DNA of 64,000 nt from Serratia odorifera (GCF_900635445.1 NZ_LR134117.1:2418001-2482000); one strand, 5' to 3'; positions 45,374-55,469 are shown, numbered from the stretch's first letter. The notes: a model not told the origin generated them from the letters alone. Numbers and translations: made by a program.

Positions 45374-47017
45374 ATGATGAGCGATAAAATAACGGTAGGC
45401 GAGGCGATAGCCCGGACTCTGGAGCACTACGCGGTGTCGGCGATTTACGGCATCATCTCGATCCACAATCTGCCGATTGCCGACGCCGTCGGGCAGCGCG
45501 GGGCGATCCGCTTTGTGCCGGCGCGCGGCGAAGCGGGGGCGGTGACCATGGCAGACGCGCATGGACGGTTTTCTGGCCTGGGCGTGGCGCTGACCAGCAC
45601 CGGTGCGGGCGCCGGCAATGCGGTCGGGGCAATGATTGAAGCGCTGAACGCCAACACGCCGCTGCTGCATATTACCGGTCAGGTGGAAAAAGCCTATCTT
45701 GACGCCGACGCCGGGTTTATCCACGAAACCAAAGACCAGTTGGGCTTCCTGCGCGCCTGTTCAAAAGCGGCCTATCGCGTCAATTCACCGGAACAGGCGG
45801 TGGCGGTGATCCAGCGTGCAATCCAGCAGGCGCAGACCGTGCCGTGCGGTCCGGTGGCGGTAGAAATCCCGATTGATATCCAAAGTAGCCTGGTGTCGAG
45901 TGCGGTGCTGACGCCGGCACGCTTGCCGCCCGCGCTGCCAGCAGCGGACGACGCCGCGGTAGAACGGCTCTATCAACGCCTGCGTGCGGCCAAACGTCCG
46001 CTGCTGTGGTTGGGGGGCGGCGCGCTATCCTGTGCGCCTGCGGTGAAGCAACTGGCGGACGCCGGGGTTGCGGTGATCTCCAGTACCCACGGGCGCGGCA
46101 TTCTGCCAGACAGTCACCCGCGCAGCCTGCGGGCGTTCCATAATTCGCCGAGCATAGAAAAAATACTCAACCGCTGTGATTTGACACTGGTGGCCGGATC
46201 GCGGTTGCGCAGTAACGAAACCCGCACCTGGACGTTGCCGCTACCGCGCCCGCTGGTGCAGATTGATATCGATCCGGCGGCGGCCAACCGCAACTATCTG
46301 GCCGACGAACAGATCAACGGCGATTGCGCAGCCTTGCTGAGCGCGTTGGCGGCGCGTTATGCACCGCACGCCCGGGTGGATGCCGCATGGGATGCCGACA
46401 TCGCCGCAGCGGTGCAGCAGGCGGAAACGGCGTTGCGCCAGCAGTCCGGCGAATACGTCAAGTTGAACGATGCCATCGCCGCAGCGCTGCCGAACGACGG
46501 TCTGCTGGTGCGTGATATCACCGTTTCAGGCAGCGTGTGGGGCAGTCGGCTGTTCCGCGCCGTGGCGCCGCTGTGCAACATCCATTCGCTGGCCGGGGCG
46601 ATTGGTCTGGGGCTGCCGATGGCGATCGGCACGGCAATCGCCAACCCGCAGCGTAAGGTGGTCGGCCTGGTGGGGGATGGCGGTCTGGCTCTGGGACTGG
46701 GAGAACTGGCCACCATGGCGCAGGAACAGGCCAACATCACCCTGCTGATCATGAACGACGGCGGGTATGGTGTGATGCGCGGTATTCAGGACAAGTACTT
46801 TGCTGGCCGTCAGTATTACAATGAGCTGCATACGCCAGCGTTCGCGCAGGTAGCGCAAGCCATGGGGATCAAGGCCTGGAAGGTTGACGATGCGGCGCAG
46901 TTCAACGGCGTGCTGGCGGAAGCGATCAACTACCCGGGACCGACGGTGGTGGAGGTGGAGATGAAACGCGTCGGGCCACTGACCTTTGCCGGCCCGCCGC
47001 AGAAAACCCTGTATTGA
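45374..47017 (+). CDS. thiamine-diphosphate enzyme (2-oxoacid decarboxylase/AHAS-like)
   Basis: A 547-aa enzyme with the three ThDP-superfamily domains: the activating Glu in RGEAGAVTMADAHGR, central domain, and ThDP motif GDGGLALGLGEL...MNDGGYG. It has no obvious regulatory partner, so a catabolic decarboxylase or lyase is likelier than acetolactate synthase. The start is ATG at 45374 or the adjacent 45377, after AAGGCAG. It is the last gene of the cluster; an inverted repeat without T-run follows at 47022. Confidence 0.85.
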   Translation: MMSDKITVGEAIARTLEHYAVSAIYGIISIHNLPIADAVGQRGAIRFVPARGEAGAVTMADAHGRFSGLGVALTSTGAGAGNAVGAMIEALNANTPLLHITGQVEKAYLDADAGFIHETKDQLGFLRACSKAAYRVNSPEQAVAVIQRAIQQAQTVPCGPVAVEIPIDIQSSLVSSAVLTPARLPPALPAADDAAVERLYQRLRAAKRPLLWLGGGALSCAPAVKQLADAGVAVISSTHGRGILPDSHPRSLRAFHNSPSIEKILNRCDLTLVAGSRLRSNETRTWTLPLPRPLVQIDIDPAAANRNYLADEQINGDCAALLSALAARYAPHARVDAAWDADIAAAVQQAETALRQQSGEYVKLNDAIAAALPNDGLLVRDITVSGSVWGSRLFRAVAPLCNIHSLAGAIGLGLPMAIGTAIANPQRKVVGLVGDGGLALGLGELATMAQEQANITLLIMNDGGYGVMRGIQDKYFAGRQYYNELHTPAFAQVAQAMGIKAWKVDDAAQFNGVLAEAINYPGPTVVEVEMKRVGPLTFAGPPQKTLY

Positions 47018-47021
47018 AACC

Positions 47022-47043
47022 GGGCGAGGCCAGGCCTCGCCCC
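47022..47043. repeat. inverted repeat between the ThDP gene and loiP
   Basis: GGGCGAGGCCAGGCCTCGCCC folds into a GC stem between two convergent genes. There is no T-run, so it is a weak or factor-dependent terminator candidate. Confidence 0.5.
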
Positions 47044-47049
47044 CAGGGG

Positions 47050-47807
47050 TTATTTACCTGCCGCAATGCGCTCGCGGATGTGCTGCGCGCGCGCTTCCGA
47101 GGACGGGTGGTCGTCAAACATGCTGCTTTGACGGCCGGCTTCCATCTTGGCCAGTTTTTTCGAAGCTGGTCACCAGGCCGTTCGGGTCAATGCCGCGTTT
47201 TTTCAGCAGATCGAAGGAATAGTCATCCGCTTCGCTCTCCTGCTTTTGCGAGAACTGGGCGCTGACCAGCTTTTCGCCGATATCGGCCAGCTGCGACTGG
47301 TGACAGGGAGCCGATAATGCCGCCGGTAGAGGCCGCTGCCGGTGCGCAGAGCAACGGTGCCGTAGGCAACCTGCATCGCCTTGCGGGTATGACCCAGCGC
47401 CACGTGGCCCATTTCATGACCCAGTACGCCTTCCACTTCGTTGTCGTTCATCATGTCCATCAGCCCCGCTGTAAACGCGGATACAGCCGTTGGCCATTGC
47501 CCAGGCATTGACGTCTTTCGTCAGGTAAACCTTATAGTTGGCCGGCGTGCCGTCGATATTGTCGCCCAGCGCCGCCGCGATTTTATTCAGACGTTTGGCA
47601 TAGGAGCTGTCGGCCGGCGCGATTTGTGCCTTGCTGTCCATCTCGGCGCAGGATTTTACACTTAACGTTTTTACGTCGTCATTGCTTAGCGTTGCCGCTT
47701 GAAACGCCTGTGCGCCAGACTGCCATCAGGGTATTGGTATCGAGGTTTTGACAGCCGCTTACCAAGGTGGCAATGCTTAATGCAATCAAAGAAGTACGAA
47801 TTTTCAT
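47050..47807 (-). CDS. loiP: M48 metalloprotease lipoprotein LoiP (five frameshifts)
   Basis: Repaired length 250 aa, like E. coli LoiP (YggG). The lipobox LVSGC near residue 20 predicts an outer-membrane lipoprotein; the zinc site is HEMGH followed by EADDY. LoiP cleaves membrane proteins under low osmolarity, with BepA as partner. Extra bases near 47723, 47464, 47338, 47300 and 47157 scatter the frame. Every segment matches E. coli, so this is a real gene with sequence errors rather than a fossil. Confidence 0.87.
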
Positions 47808-48046
47808 GAAGCCATCTTCCTGTGATAGTAACAAGGGGAACGTGTGATTTTAGCTGAAACAATCGGGTTGCAAGAGCCCTAGTGTAGCTTGGCGCGGTGT
47901 GAAATAGTGATATTCCGAAAATCAGCCGATTGGTGCTAATAAGTCGTGAACTCGCTCCTCATTTGGCATTAGGGATTGCCGTTTTAATACGGAGTCTGAG
48001 AAAATAGAAAACTTGACTGCTTTTTTAATCCGACCTGGAGTAAAAC

Positions 48047-50052
48047 ATGTCCTCTCGTAAAGAGCTTGCCAACGCCATCCCGCGCACTCCAGCATGGACG
48101 CCGTGCAAAAAGCAAAATCCGGCCACCCGGGTGCCCCTATGGGAATGGCGGATATCGCCGAAGTCCCTGTGGCGTGACTACCTCAACCACAACCCGACCA
48201 ACCCGCACTGGGCTGACCGCGACCGTTTCGTGCTGTCCAACGGCCATGGCTCCATGTTGATTTACAGCCTGCTGCACCTCACCGGCTATGACCTGCCGAT
48301 GAGCGAGCTGGAAAACTTCCGCCAACTGCACTCCAAAACCCCGGGTCACCCTGAATACGGCTATACCCCTGGCGTCGAAACCACCACCGGCCCGCTCGGC
48401 CAGGGCATTGCCAACGCCGTCCGGCTTCGCCATCGCCGAACGCACCCTGGCGGCGCAGTTCAACCCGCCCGGGCCACGATATCGTTGACCACCACACCTA
48501 CGCCTTCATGGGCGACGGCTGCATGATGGAAGGCATCTCCCACGAAGTCTGTTCGCTGGCCGGCACCATGAAGCTCGGCAAGCTGACCGCTTTCTACGAT
48601 GACAACGGCATCTCCATCGACGGCCACGTCCGAGGGCTGGTTCACCGACGACACCGCCAAGCGCTTTGAAGCCTACGGCTGGCACGTGGTGCGCGGCGTC
48701 GACGGCCACGACAGCGACGCCATCAAGGCGGCGATTGAAGAAGCCCGCCGCGTTAGCGACAAACCGTCGCTGCTGATGTGCAAAACCGTGATTGGCTTCG
48801 GTTCGCCGAACAAGGCCGGCACCCACGATTCCCACGGCGCACCGCTGGGCGAGGCCGAAGTGGCCGCCACCCCGCGAACAGCTGGGCTGGAAATACGCCG
48901 CCTTTGAAATCCCGCAGGACATCTACGCCCAGTGGGATGCGAAAGAAGCCGGTCAGGCGAAAGAAGCCGCCTGGAACGACAAGTTCGCCGCCTACGCCAA
49001 GGCCTTCCCGGAACTGGCTGCGGAGTTCAAAACGCCGCATGAACGGCGAACTGCCGGCCAACTGGCAGGCAGAAGCGAAGAAAGTGGTTGAGCAGCTGCA
49101 GGCCAACCCGGCCAACATCGCCAGCCGCAAGGCGTCGCAGAACGCGCTGGAAGCGTTCGGCAAACTGCTGCCGGAGTTCCTCGGCGGCTCCGCCGACCTG
49201 GCGCCAAGCAACCTGACCCTGTGGTCCGGCTCCAAATCGCTGGGCGATGACCTGGCCGGCAACTACATCCACTACGGCGTGCGCGAGTTCGGCATGACCG
49301 CCATCACCAACGGCATCGCGCTACACGGCGGTTTCCTGCCGTACTCGGCGACCTTCCTGATGTTCGTGGAATACGCCCGTAACGCGGTGCGCATGGCGGC
49401 GCTGATGAAAATCCGCAACGTGTTCGTCTACACCCACGACTCCATCGGTCTGGGAGAAGACGGCCCGACTCACCAGCCGGTGGAGCAGTTGGCCAGCCTG
49501 CGGGTGACCCCGAACATGAGCACCTGGCGTCCGTGTGACCAGGTGGAATCGGCGATTGCCTGGCAGTAACGGCATCGAGCGCCACGACGGCCCGACCACG
49601 CTGATTTTCTCACGCCAGAACCTGGCGCAGCAGCCACGTGACGCCCGAGCAGTTGGCCAACGTGTACCGCGGTGCCTACGTGCTGAAAGACTGTGACGGC
49701 ACGCCGGAGCTGATTTTGATTGCCACCGGTTCGGAAGTGGAGCTGGCGGTGGGTGCGTATGAGCAGCTGACGGGCGAAGGGCGCAAGGTGCGGGTGGTAT
49801 CGATGCCGTCCACCGACGCGTTCGACAAACAGGATGCGGCGTACCGCGAATCGGTGCTGCCGTCCGGCGGTCGCCGCGCGTGTGGCCATCGAAGCGGGCA
49901 TTGCCGATTACTGGTACAAATACGTCGGGCTGAACGGCGCGGTGGTGGGCATGACCAGCTTCGGCGAATCGGCACCGGCCGAGCAGCTGTTCAAGACGTT
50001 CGGTTTCACCGTCGACAACGTGGTGGCGAAAGGCCAGGGCGTGTTGAAGTAA
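48047..50052 (+). CDS. tktA: transketolase A (eleven frameshifts)
   Basis: ThDP enzyme of the non-oxidative pentose phosphate pathway. Removing eleven extra bases gives exactly 664 aa, very close to E. coli TktA: SNGHGSML, GDGCMMEG (ThDP), DHHTYAFMGD, and the pyrimidine-domain block YGVREFGM. Insertions are near 48081, 48090, 48166, 48421, 48465, 48631, 48872, 49030, 49568, 49640 and 49864. Protein sequence between them is conserved, so the raw data rather than the gene are probably at fault. A terminator follows. Confidence 0.92.
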
Positions 50053-50092
50053 CCGCCAGGCGGGCGAGCAGGCTCGCCCCGCGTGATGGAAA

Positions 50093-50118
50093 ACCCGGCT
50101 ACGTGCCGGGTTTTTTTT
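50093..50118 (+). terminator. rho-independent terminator of tktA
   Basis: ACCCGGC, loop TACGT and GCCGGGT are followed by eight T residues that run into the stop codon of the convergent ttuC-like gene. Confidence 0.88.
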
Positions 50119-51205
50119 ATTGCAGTAAATCGGCGATCGCCGCGCCGACCTGCTGGGTCGAGGCATCGCCCTTGCATATCCGGCGTGCGCGGCCCGCTGG
50201 CAATGGTGCGCTCAATGGCGGCAAGGATATCGTCGTGCGCCTGACGGTAGCGACGATCGCCATTGCCGAGAAAGTCGAGCATCATCGCACCGGCCCCAAA
50301 TCATGGCGATCGGATTGGCAATGTTCTGGCCATAAATATCTGGCGCGGAGCCGTGCACCGGCTCGAACAGCGACGGGAAGTCGCGCTGCGGGTTGAGGGT
50401 TGGCGGATGGCGCAATACCGATAGTACCGGTACAGGCCGGGCCGAGATCCGACAGAATATCGCCGAACAGGTTGGAGGCGACGACCACGTCGAAACGCTC
50501 CGGGTTCAGCACGAAGCGGGCGCAGAGGATGTCGATATGCTGCCTTGTCCCAGCGGATATCAGGGTAATGCTGCGCCATGGCCGCGACGCGTTCGTCCCA
50601 GTAGGGCATGCTGATGGCCATGCCGTTGGATTTGGTGGCGGCGGTAAGGGATTTGCGCGGCCGCTGCTGCGCCAGTTCAAAGGCGTATTGTAGAATGCGA
50701 TCCACCCCCTGACGGGTAAACACCGATTCCTGCACCACCATCTCACGTTCGGTGCCTTCGAACATGCGCCCGCCGAGCGACGAGTACTCGCCTTCGGTGT
50801 TTTCCCGTACCACGTAAAAGTCAATGTCACCGGGCTTTTTGTTGGCCAGCGGGCAGGCGACGCCGGGGAACAGGCGTACCGGGCGCAGGTTGACGTATTG
50901 ATCGAAGTCGCGGCGAAACTTCAGCAGCGAGCCCCACAGCGACACGTGATCGGGCACTTTGTCCGGCCAGCCGACGGCGCCGAAGTAAATGGCGTCAAAG
51001 CCCTGTAATCGTTCGAACCAGTCATCCGGCAGCATCTGACCATGTTGCAGATAATAATCGCAGCTGGCCCAGTCAAAGGTGACAAACTCCAGCGCAAGAT
51101 CCCATTTTGGCTGCCGCCGCCTGCATGACGCGAAGGCCTTCCGGTAATACTTCCTGGCCGATGCCGTCGCCCCGGGATCGCCGCGATTTTGTAGGTTTTG
51201 TTCAT
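50117..51205 (-). CDS. ttuC: tartrate/D-malate dehydrogenase-like enzyme (six frameshifts)
   Basis: Repaired length 360 aa, as in tartrate dehydrogenase/decarboxylase (TtuC) and D-malate dehydrogenase (DmlA). IDH-family motifs: VRENTEGEYSSLGG, the catalytic Tyr/Lys region TAATKSNG, the metal Asp in ASNLFGDILSDLG and NAD site EPVHGSAPDIYG. Extra bases near 51171, 51108, 50540, 50399, 50296 and 50170 break it. It is divergent from a DmlR/TtuA-like LysR regulator. Substrate (L-tartrate, meso-tartrate or D-malate) cannot be told by eye. Confidence 0.85.
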
Positions 51206-51307
51206 CAGAGGTCTCACTTATAGGTCGGGAGGATTGACACCGCTACCATCCTATAATTGACTAACCGTTAATCAATCCGCTGAATGGTGAAACATAAAAC
51301 ACGTATC

Positions 51308-52246
51308 ATGAATAATATGCCCCTGCTGAGTGATTTACGGGTGTTTGTGCTGGTGGCGCGTCGGGCGGGTTTTGCCGCCGCCGCAGAGGAAATGGGGGTA
51401 TCGCCGGCGTTCATCAGCAAACGCATCGCCTTGCTGGAAAAGGCATTGAGCGTTTCATTGTTGCACCGTACCACGCGGCGGGTGGCGATAACCGAAGACG
51501 GCGAGCGCATTTATGAATGGGCGCAACGTATTCTCAACGATGTTGATCACATGATGGATGAAGTCTCCACCATTCGTCAGGAACCGCAAGGCACGTTGCG
51601 GATTGTCAGCAGCCATGGCTTCAGCCGGCGTTTTATCGCCCCGGCGCTGTCGGTGCTGGCGACGCAGTATCCACGCTTGGAGCTGCGGCTGGACGTGTCC
51701 GACCGGCTGGTGGATCTGGTGAGCGAGGGATTCGATCTGGATATTCGCGTCGGCGACGACATCGCGCCGAACCTGATCGCACGCAAGCTGGCGGATAACC
51801 GGCGTATTCTGTGCGCTTCGCCGGCGTATCTGGCGCGCCACGGCATGCCGAAAACGCTGAACGAGCTGTCGGGCCGCGCCTGTCTGGTGATCAAAGAGCG
51901 CGATATGCCGTTCGGCATCTGGCGTCTGCAAGGCCCTGGCGGCGAGGAGACCATCAAGGTTACTGGCGCGCTGGCCTCCAATCATGGCGAAATCGTACAC
52001 CAGTGGTGTCTCGACGGGCAGGGGGTGGCGCTGCGCTCCTATTGGGACGTGCAGGAAAACATCGCCAGCGGCAAACTGGTGCATATTCTGTCCGATTATT
52101 ATCAGTCTGCGAATATTTGGGCGGTATATGTTTCACGCTTGGCGACCTCGGCCAAGGTGCGGGTGACGGTGGAGTTTTTGCGGCAGTATTTTGAACGGCA
52201 TTACGGCGGTGCCGCACCGCAGGCGGAATACTTGTTCAGCCGCTAG
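51308..52246 (+). CDS. LysR-family regulator, TtuA/DmlR type
   Basis: A 312-aa LTTR with the N-terminal helix-turn-helix (FAAAAEEMGVSPAFISKRIALLE) and a substrate-binding domain ending ANIWAVYVSRLATSAKVRVTVEFLR. It closely resembles E. coli DmlR. I start at the ATG at 51308 (MNNMPLLSDLRVF). The 102-bp gap to the divergent dehydrogenase gene should contain its operator; activation by tartrate or malate is inferred. Confidence 0.85.
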   Translation: MNNMPLLSDLRVFVLVARRAGFAAAAEEMGVSPAFISKRIALLEKALSVSLLHRTTRRVAITEDGERIYEWAQRILNDVDHMMDEVSTIRQEPQGTLRIVSSHGFSRRFIAPALSVLATQYPRLELRLDVSDRLVDLVSEGFDLDIRVGDDIAPNLIARKLADNRRILCASPAYLARHGMPKTLNELSGRACLVIKERDMPFGIWRLQGPGGEETIKVTGALASNHGEIVHQWCLDGQGVALRSYWDVQENIASGKLVHILSDYYQSANIWAVYVSRLATSAKVRVTVEFLRQYFERHYGGAAPQAEYLFSR

Positions 52247-52247
52247 T

Positions 52248-52273
52248 GTCACAAGGGCGCGTCGCGCCCTTGT
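52248..52273. terminator. bidirectional hairpin between the LysR gene and the monooxygenase
   Basis: CAAGGGCG and CGCCCTTG pair around CGTCG between two convergent genes. The flanking A/T runs are short. Confidence 0.5.
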
Positions 52274-52286
52274 TCAAGCGTTCGCT

Positions 52287-52613
52287 TTATTTCGACTTTT
52301 CCAACTGGGTCAATCGTTGCACGTTCAGGCTTTCCAGCTTGCCGTCCAATTCCTCGAGGAAGCGATCGTGATAGTCCATGGCGATGTGCTTTTTCAGATC
52401 GTCTACCGACGCCCAGCGTTCAATAAACACAAACGAGACCTTGCCGGGCTTCTCCAGCTCTTTGACGTTGGTTTCCTGGGATTCGTGGCAATCGTACTGC
52501 AGGCAACCCGGCTCCAGATGGGTTGGGGCGACCATGGCGCGCGCCGCTTTTCTCACTGCGTCGACGTGCTCGGGGAACGGGGTCAGCGTGGCAACAATTT
52601 TGACTTCACTCAT
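52287..52613 (-). CDS. ABM-domain quinol monooxygenase-like protein
   Basis: A 108-aa protein with an antibiotic-biosynthesis monooxygenase fold: KIVATLTPFPEH, LEPGCLQYDCHES and VFIERWASVDDLKKHI (the conserved ERW). It resembles YgiN and autoinducer-degrading enzymes; function is probably quinone/quinol or redox related, but not certain. It lies alone, convergent to the LysR gene. Confidence 0.75.
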   Translation of the reverse strand: MSEVKIVATLTPFPEHVDAVRKAARAMVAPTHLEPGCLQYDCHESQETNVKELEKPGKVSFVFIERWASVDDLKKHIAMDYHDRFLEELDGKLESLNVQRLTQLEKSK

Positions 52614-52974
52614 TTTAACTCCTTGTAGTGGATTATGGTCATCCCCAAGATAGGGATTCAGGGTGACTGAAAATGTGCGCTAGATCATTTTATTTTCGCA
52701 AAATACCGCCCAGTTAACAGCCGGACTGTCGGGGCTGTTCCTTTTCGAAAAACTTTGGTTTATGCTCGGCTGAAGCGTTTCAGTTGGGGTGAATAACTCG
52801 CTGAAAGGCTAGAGAGAGCGGTTGTTGGCGGTAACAGGGTTTACGAATAATGCAACGCAGCGATTCACAGCAGGCAGTGCGCTAAAGTACTCTATGCAGG
52901 TTAGCATGATAACCAGTCAGCGCCACCCCATCCGGCGTCAGCACCGGCGGGAATGGCCTTCTTCAGGGAGCAGC
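52614..52974. other. epd upstream region
   Basis: 361 bp before epd without a convincing gene. It has a weak CRP-like sequence around 52674 (TGTGC-N6-TCATT) and an AT-rich stretch. In E. coli the epd-pgk-fbaA promoters respond to CRP and Cra, so glycolytic control here is plausible. The epd reading frame is open back to 52822 but lacks family residues there. Confidence 0.45.
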
Positions 52975-53991
52975 ATGACCATCCGCATAGCGATAAACGG
53001 CTTTGGCCGTATTGGCCGCAGCGTTTTACGCGCACTGTATGAATCGGGGCGACGAGCAGAAATCACCGTGGTGGCAATCAACGAGCTGGCGAATGCCGAA
53101 GGCATGGCGCACCTGTTGAAATACGACTCCAGCCATGGGCGCTTTGCCTGGGACGTTCGCCAGGAGTGCGATGTGCTGAGCGTGGGCGACGATAGTATTC
53201 GTCTGCTGCACCAGCCGGCGGTAGAGCGTTTGCCGTGGGGGGAGCTGGGGGTAGACGTGGTGCTCGACTGCAGCGGGGTTTACGGCAGTCGGGCGGATGG
53301 CGAGGCGCATCTGGCCGCCGGAGCAAAGAAAGTTCTGTTTGCGCACCCGGGCGGCAACGATCTGGACGCTACCGTGGTATTTGGTGTCAATCACCAGACG
53401 CTGCAGGCGGATCATCGCATCGTGTCCAACGCCTCCTGCACCACCAATTGCATTATTCCGGTCATCAAGCTGCTGGACGATGCCTACAGCATCGAATCCG
53501 GCACCGTGACCACCATCCACTCCTCGATGAACGATCAGCCAGTGATAGACGCCTATCACGCAGATTTGCGCCGTACCCGTGCGGCAAGCCAGTCGATTAT
53601 TCCGGTCGATACCAAGCTGGCCGCAGGGATTACCCGCATCTTTCCGCAGTTTTGCGATCGTTTTGAAGCGATCTCGGTGCGCGTACCGACCATCAACGTT
53701 ACCGCCATCGATCTCAGCGTCAGCGTCAGCGCGGCGGTGAAGGTGGCAGAGGTCAACCAGTTGTTGCAAAAGGCCGCACAGGGATCATTTCGTGGTATAG
53801 TTGACTATACAGAACTACCATTAGTCTCGATTGATTTTAACCATGACCCGCACAGCGCCATCGTCGATGGTACCCAGACGCGGGTCAGCGGTCAGCACCT
53901 GATCAAGACCTTGGTCTGGTGCGACAATGAATGGGGCTTTGCCAACCGGATGTTGGATACAACACGGGCAATGGCCGCAAGCGGTTTCTAG
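52975..53991 (+). CDS. epd: erythrose-4-phosphate dehydrogenase
   Basis: Oxidises erythrose-4-phosphate to 4-phosphoerythronate for pyridoxal phosphate synthesis. The GAPDH-like fold shows NAD motif INGFGRIGRS at the N-terminus and the catalytic Cys in SNASCTTNC. The start at the ATG at 52975 has GGGAG 5 nt ahead. Length 338 aa. It is followed by pgk and fbaA as in E. coli, and is supplied with erythrose-4-phosphate by the nearby transketolase. Confidence 0.96.
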   Translation: MTIRIAINGFGRIGRSVLRALYESGRRAEITVVAINELANAEGMAHLLKYDSSHGRFAWDVRQECDVLSVGDDSIRLLHQPAVERLPWGELGVDVVLDCSGVYGSRADGEAHLAAGAKKVLFAHPGGNDLDATVVFGVNHQTLQADHRIVSNASCTTNCIIPVIKLLDDAYSIESGTVTTIHSSMNDQPVIDAYHADLRRTRAASQSIIPVDTKLAAGITRIFPQFCDRFEAISVRVPTINVTAIDLSVSVSAAVKVAEVNQLLQKAAQGSFRGIVDYTELPLVSIDFNHDPHSAIVDGTQTRVSGQHLIKTLVWCDNEWGFANRMLDTTRAMAASGF

Positions 53992-54065
53992 TACGGCGGC
54001 ATCCGCGACGATGCGCCACTCAGGCAACTTTATAGCTTATAGAGAATCAACCAAGAGGGTTCACC

Positions 54066-55229
54066 ATGTCTGTAATCAAGATGTCCGATCTGGATCTGGC
54101 GGGAAAACGCGTTCTGATTCGTTCCGATCTGAACGTACCGGTAAAAGACGGCAAAGTGACTTCCGATGCGCGTATCCGCGCTTCCCTGCCGACTATCGAA
54201 GCTGCGCTGAAGCAAGGCGCCCGCGTTATGGTGACCTCCCACCTGGGCCGTCCGACCGAAGGCGAGTACAACGAAGAGTTCTCGCTGCTGCCGGTGGTTA
54301 ACTACCTGAAAGACCATCTGAAAAACCCGGTACGTCTGGCAAAGGACTACCTGGATGGCGTTGACGTGGCCGAAGGCGAGCTGGTAGTGCTGGAAAACGT
54401 GCGCTTCAACAAGGGCGAGAAAAAAGACGACGAAACCCTGTCCAAGAAATATGCGGCACTGTGCGACGTGTATGTGATGGACGCGTTCGGTACCGCACAC
54501 CGTGCGCAGGCCTCTACCCACGGCGTGGGCAAGTTCGCACCGGTAGCCTGTGCTGGTCCGTTGCTGTCTGGCGAACTGGAAGCCCTGGGCAAAGCGCTGA
54601 AAGAACCTGCGCGCCCAATGGTTGCCATCGTCGGCGGCTCTAAAGTGTCGACCAAACTGACCGTGCTGGACTCCCTGTCCAAAATCGCCGACCAGCTGAT
54701 CGTCGGCGGCGGCATTGCCAACACCTTCGTTGCCGCGCAAGGCAACAATGTCGGTCAGTCACTGTATGAACCTGATTTGATCCCGAACGCCAAAAAGCTG
54801 CTGGAAACCTGCGACATTCCGGTGCCAACCGATGTGCGCGTAGCCACCGAGTTTTCCGAAACTGCCGCAGCAACGGTAAAACAGGCGAACGAAATCCAGG
54901 ACAGCGAGCAGATTCTGGATATGGGCGACGTCTCAGCCGAGCGTTTGGCCGTTATCCTGAAGAACGCCAAAACCATTCTGTGGAATGGTCCGGTTGGCGT
55001 ATTCGAGTTCCCTAACTTCCGTAAGGGCACCGAAATCGTTGCACGCGCCATTGCAGAAAGCGATGCTTTCTCGATTGCGGGCGGCGGCGACACTCTGGCA
55101 GCGATCGACATGTTCGGTATTGCTGACAAGATCTCCTACATCTCCACCGGCGGCGGTGCGTTCCTGGAATTCGTTGAAGGGAAACAGCTGCCTGCAGTGG
55201 TGATGCTGGAACAACGCGCTAAGCAGTAA
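54066..55229 (+). CDS. pgk: phosphoglycerate kinase
   Basis: Glycolytic ATP-forming enzyme, 387 aa. Substrate-binding RSDLNVP, HLGRP and the nucleotide-domain blocks VGGSKVSTKL, WNGPVGVFE and GGGDTLAA are intact. Codon use looks optimised (many CTG, AAA and CGT), fitting high expression. It lies 74 nt after epd and is followed by a hairpin near 55236-55264 and a dispersed repeat before fbaA. Confidence 0.98.
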   Translation: MSVIKMSDLDLAGKRVLIRSDLNVPVKDGKVTSDARIRASLPTIEAALKQGARVMVTSHLGRPTEGEYNEEFSLLPVVNYLKDHLKNPVRLAKDYLDGVDVAEGELVVLENVRFNKGEKKDDETLSKKYAALCDVYVMDAFGTAHRAQASTHGVGKFAPVACAGPLLSGELEALGKALKEPARPMVAIVGGSKVSTKLTVLDSLSKIADQLIVGGGIANTFVAAQGNNVGQSLYEPDLIPNAKKLLETCDIPVPTDVRVATEFSETAAATVKQANEIQDSEQILDMGDVSAERLAVILKNAKTILWNGPVGVFEFPNFRKGTEIVARAIAESDAFSIAGGGDTLAAIDMFGIADKISYISTGGGAFLEFVEGKQLPAVVMLEQRAKQ

Positions 55230-55315
55230 TTCTGACAACGGGAGGCGAAAGCCGCCCGTTTGTTTTATACCGCTCTGCTACGGTAGTGCGGTATGAAAAA
55301 TCGATTTACCACCAT

Positions 55316-55442
55316 CTCTACCCAACGGATTTCGAGATGTGGCTGGCGGCGAAAGAACGACCTCTCGCCAGCCGGCACTGCCGGACAGGCGAGGCAGGTA
55401 CGGGATGCCAACGCCGCTACGTCTTGAACGATGAAGGGTATA
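55316..55442. repeat. dispersed palindromic repeat between pgk and fbaA
   Basis: The left end TCTACCCAACGGATTTCGAGA is matched in inverted form at the right end (minus strand TATACCCTTCATCGTTCAAGA), sharing TACCC and TTC-AGA. The interior has an imperfect hairpin (CTCGCCAGCC/GGCTGGCGGC). It looks like the same family as the element at 9886. Confidence 0.6.
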
Positions 55443-55469
55443 ACGGCCGACGAAACAGGACAAAGTAAC

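Noticed and set aside
48047..50052. Programmed frameshifting or pseudogene status for tktA
   Set aside because: Eleven shifts, all +1, with no common slippery site or stimulatory structure, and full conservation between them; sequence error explains them better.
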